NCBI RefSeq assembly: GCF_901933205.1
Contig: NC_044590.1
Span: 6,711,501-6,775,500, forward strand
Source: Camarhynchus parvulus
Taxonomy: Eukaryota; Chordata; Aves; Passeriformes; Thraupidae
DNA length: 64,000 nucleotides
Reading direction: 5' to 3'
This document shows positions 61,269-64,000 of the stretch, in pieces. Within the stretch, counting starts at the first letter, position 1; every line of letters begins with the position of its first letter. Made by a program: the position numbers and the translations under genes. Under the pieces are notes generated by a model. That model made no database searches, was not told the DNA's origin, and was given only the letters and a program-made list of their open reading frames with translations.

Positions 61269-61684
61269 AAACTGTCCCATGAAGGGCAAGTGGTGTCCCA
61301 ACACTTGTTTGGAAGCAAACTCTAGGAAGAAGTGAAAACTCCAGCACTGTGCTCTTTAAATACCCCTGTGCTATCACTGTGCTCTGTAACTATCACAAGA
61401 AACCAAATCTGAGTTTTTCTTTAAAAAGACAATTACATGTTAGTACTTCTTTAGCTGCCTTTTAAATGGTTGATTCAGCACTACAGTATTGTATGAACAA
61501 GTCTGTTGAGCACTAAATATTCTTGAATAATTGAATTTACTCTGGGAGATGGTGATAAAAGCTGCTGTCATCTGTTCTCAGCTTACTCAGCAGCAGGCAG
61601 CAGTAATTTGCTTTTTTTGGAAGGTGATAACTTCAAAGACATCCCAACACCTTTGGTATGTGGAAGCTGGGAAGATCATCCCAT

Positions 61685-61735
61685 TTCACAGAATCACAGA
61701 ACAGTTCGAGCTGGAAGGGGCTCAGGTCTGAAGGT
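61685..61735 (-). mobile_element. Very short CR1 terminal fragment (antisense)
   Basis: 'TCACAGAATCACAGAACAGT' followed by 'TCGAGCTGGAAGGGGCTCAG' matches the first bases of a reverse-oriented CR1 tail. Confidence 0.6.
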
Positions 61736-62150
61736 TAGGTTAGGTCTGAACAGTAACTTCTGTTTTGAGTTGTACTCGACTGCAGGTTTGTGAAGCTCAC
61801 AATGTCAGTTGTTCCTCTTCAATCTGGTTTTGGGTCTAAGCCTCAAGAAACTTTGCAAACATCATCAACATCCTATTAATTCCATATTAACCCCCACCCA
61901 GGGACTGCTTTACCAACATTGCTGTCACCTGCCTAGGAAATTTCAACTTTCTCCTCAGCAGACTCCAAAGCATCTCCCATTCTCACTCTCCTAAAAACAG
62001 ACAACAACTGAATTTTCACCCCAGGATCACCTTCCCCACCCTCCCTGGCCACAATTTCCATTGTTCCCATTTCCAGTGCTGGTTTCCAGCTGTCCCAGAG
62101 GGGTTTGGTGCCATTACCTGGGTTTCACAGGATTTTCTCCACCATCAGCA

Positions 62151-62220
62151 GAGTCAGGGACTGGATCCTGAGTCTGGGAATGGATCCTGAGTCAGGGACT
62201 GGATCCTGGGTCAGGGAGAG
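62151..62220. repeat. 19-bp tandem repeat, about 3.5 units
   Basis: Units of GGATCCTGAGTC(A/T)GGGA(A/C)T are repeated head to tail with few changes. Confidence 0.85.
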
Positions 62221-64000
62221 AACCATAAATTTGGACTTAACCACAGTTCCAACTCTGCCATTTTACAAGGGGGACAAAAAGGCCCTTTGGGGACCAACAC
62301 AGGCAGCTGGACAGTGAGGTGAGGGTGGGGAGTGACACCCCAGCCCCTCCTGCACCCCAAGGCCAGACACAGCTCTAAACTGGTGATCCTCCAGCAACAT
62401 TTGTAGGGTCATCAGGCCACCAAAATATGTTTGAACTTCTTTAATAGGACTGTATTGACAAGCCAAACTGTTTCTTTTTATTGATGTTTTTCATGGAGGT
62501 TTTCATAGTTTCATTGGAAGTATTTATCTGTCAGATTCTGGTTTTGGTCAATGAGAAGCAAAAGTTCTCTTTCCATTAAAAAAATACATGGTATGTGCTC
62601 AGCAGGCAGAGTTTCACCCAGCTCTGGATGCAGATCCATGGTGTGAGCCCCACTCAGCCCAAGAGGACCTGACCCATCTCCTCACCTGGCCAAAGTGACA
62701 CCAACTCATCCTGGGGCTCCTCAGTTCCCCTGTGTCCCCCTGGCTCCATCTGGGACAGGTCACCTGCTGTGCCTTCTCTTGCTTGCTTTTGTAGACTTCC
62801 CACTCTTAGGAAGCTCCTTGAACACAGAAAGGAATAAAAATTATAAATTGAGGAGGGGTAGAAATGAGGGCAGGGAATCAGGTGAGACCCTGTGGGAAAA
62901 GATGTCCCAACATCCCCGTTCTCTGCCCCACAGGCTGGGCTGCCCTGCACATCTCAGCCCCCTCTGCTCCTGCTCTAGGACAGGTTTGACTTCCTCAGGC
63001 TCCCCTCTGCTTCTCCAACAGGGCTGGCACTGTCCCCCTCTGGCCCTGGCACCAGGAAATTTGGTCCCACTGTTGGGTGGCTGCTGTGAGCGGTGAGTCC
63101 CAGCAGGACAGCCTGGGCACATCACACAGATTAACAGCCAGAAAGGAAAATGTTACCATCAGGAGGAAAATAGAGGTGTGCTTCAAAATAAGATAAAATT
63201 GGCGCCTCTGGAATAGTGATGGGAGAATGCAAACAAGTTTGGTGTGCATTAGCACTCCCTGAGCACTCTCCCACAGAGCCTGGAGGGCTCAGCCTATTGT
63301 CACCTGCTGAGCAACATGGGAGGGTGGCAAAATCTGCAGGCAGATTGAATTTACCTGCCTTGTGCATGACAAGTTGGCAGCCTCAGGCCAAGAGGGCTGC
63401 GGGCTGTTTCAACAAGATGAATTGTGCATTTGCCCTGGTTTCATCCCCTCACAGCTCTCTGCACACCTCAGAAATTCCCCTGCTTTGTTTCCTCTATCAG
63501 TCCTGGCTCTCCACCCCTGGCATGAGCCAGCTATGTGTGGCCTCACTAGAAAAACTCCCTCTGACTCCTTCCATTCACGTTAGTAATTCTCTGACCTCAT
63601 TCCAAGCTTTACAGCTGGGCCAGCTCTCCTGGGATGAGGAGAGACGTGTCCCAACTGCTCCTGCACTGAGCAGGTTGGGAGCATGTCAGCTCCTGCTGCC
63701 AATCCTCCAGGGTTTGAGGCATCACCACCACCAGCCTGAGTCATTGCCACACCTGGCTGTGGTTACAGGTGGCCAAGGAGCCCATGGCACTGACCTAACC
63801 CACCTCAGCACTTTAAACCAGCCAGTGGTTTTGTGGGATTTTATCTGGATTTAAGCATTTAACAGCAGGGGGAAGCCTGACGTGGAGAGCAGCGTGGGCA
63901 TGGCTTTTTATATAGTGCCCGTAGCATTTGTAAAATTATCTTCTGAGTACAAAATATCTGAGTCATCCTGGGATATCACTGCATCTACTTTTAGATCTTA

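Larger units (their letters stand above)
54926..64000. other. Intergenic region right of ARFRP1, no gene recognised
   Basis: About 9 kb without a coding exon I can support. The next human genes, TNFRSF6B and RTEL1, are not recognisable. Contents are CR1 fragments (58.8, 59.4, 60.9 and 61.7 kb) and a 19-bp repeat at 62.15 kb. The longest open frame, 63216-63854 (+), has no recognisable domain or splice context. A long non-coding RNA or UTR exon cannot be excluded. Confidence 0.5.

Noticed and set aside
63216..63854. 212-codon open frame near the right end
   Set aside because: No motif, composition or splice signal suggests a protein. A transcribed non-coding exon remains possible.

Overview
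This window is vertebrate nuclear DNA, most likely from a bird. Genes are intron-bearing with short introns, CpG-island promoters are strong, and the interspersed repeats I recognise are 3' ends of CR1 LINEs, the typical avian retroposon. The gene set and order match human 20q13.33 (chicken chromosome 20 by conserved synteny): ZBTB46, SLC2A4RG, LIME1, ZGPAT, ARFRP1. Every gene is in the relative orientation expected for that block.

Left part (1-18.4 kb, + strand). Two zinc-finger units lie in tandem. The first, ending at about 6.1 kb, is a multi-exon C2H2 gene that I cannot name. Its third finger is broken by a frameshift. The second is the 3' end of ZBTB46: two coding exons with the C-terminal fingers and acidic tail, then about 4.1 kb of 3' UTR. 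No BTB-coding exon is visible, so the unnamed gene appears to sit inside, or immediately upstream of, a ZBTB46 intron.

Middle (19-31 kb, - strand). SLC2A4RG can be rebuilt as eight coding exons in consistent splice phase, apart from one frameshift at a C homopolymer. It starts in a strong CpG island at 23.3-24.2 kb. From 24.2 to 28.3 kb there is GC-rich intergenic DNA with a 28-bp CpG-rich minisatellite and a GGCAC pentamer array. LIME1 follows as five intact coding exons encoding a palmitoylated transmembrane adaptor with many tyrosine motifs.

Right part (31-64 kb). After about 6 kb without a recognisable gene comes ZGPAT (- strand, six intact coding exons; CCCH finger, Tudor-like region, G-patch, coiled coil). 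It shares a CpG-island promoter with ARFRP1 (+ strand, seven coding exons plus a 5' non-coding exon; intact 201-residue Arf-like GTPase). The promoter carries paired ZNF143-type, ETS and YY1-type motifs. From 54.9 kb to the end I see only CR1 fragments and small tandem repeats. RTEL1 and TNFRSF6B, the next human neighbours, are not visible.

These genes do not form one pathway; they are a conserved housekeeping and immune-signalling neighbourhood. ZBTB46 and SLC2A4RG converge tail to tail, SLC2A4RG, LIME1 and ZGPAT run in the same direction, and ZGPAT and ARFRP1 diverge from a shared promoter. Most of the novelty lies in the unnamed zinc-finger gene, the two frameshifts and the tandem arrays. 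I found no prokaryote-like system, CRISPR array, tRNA or rRNA.
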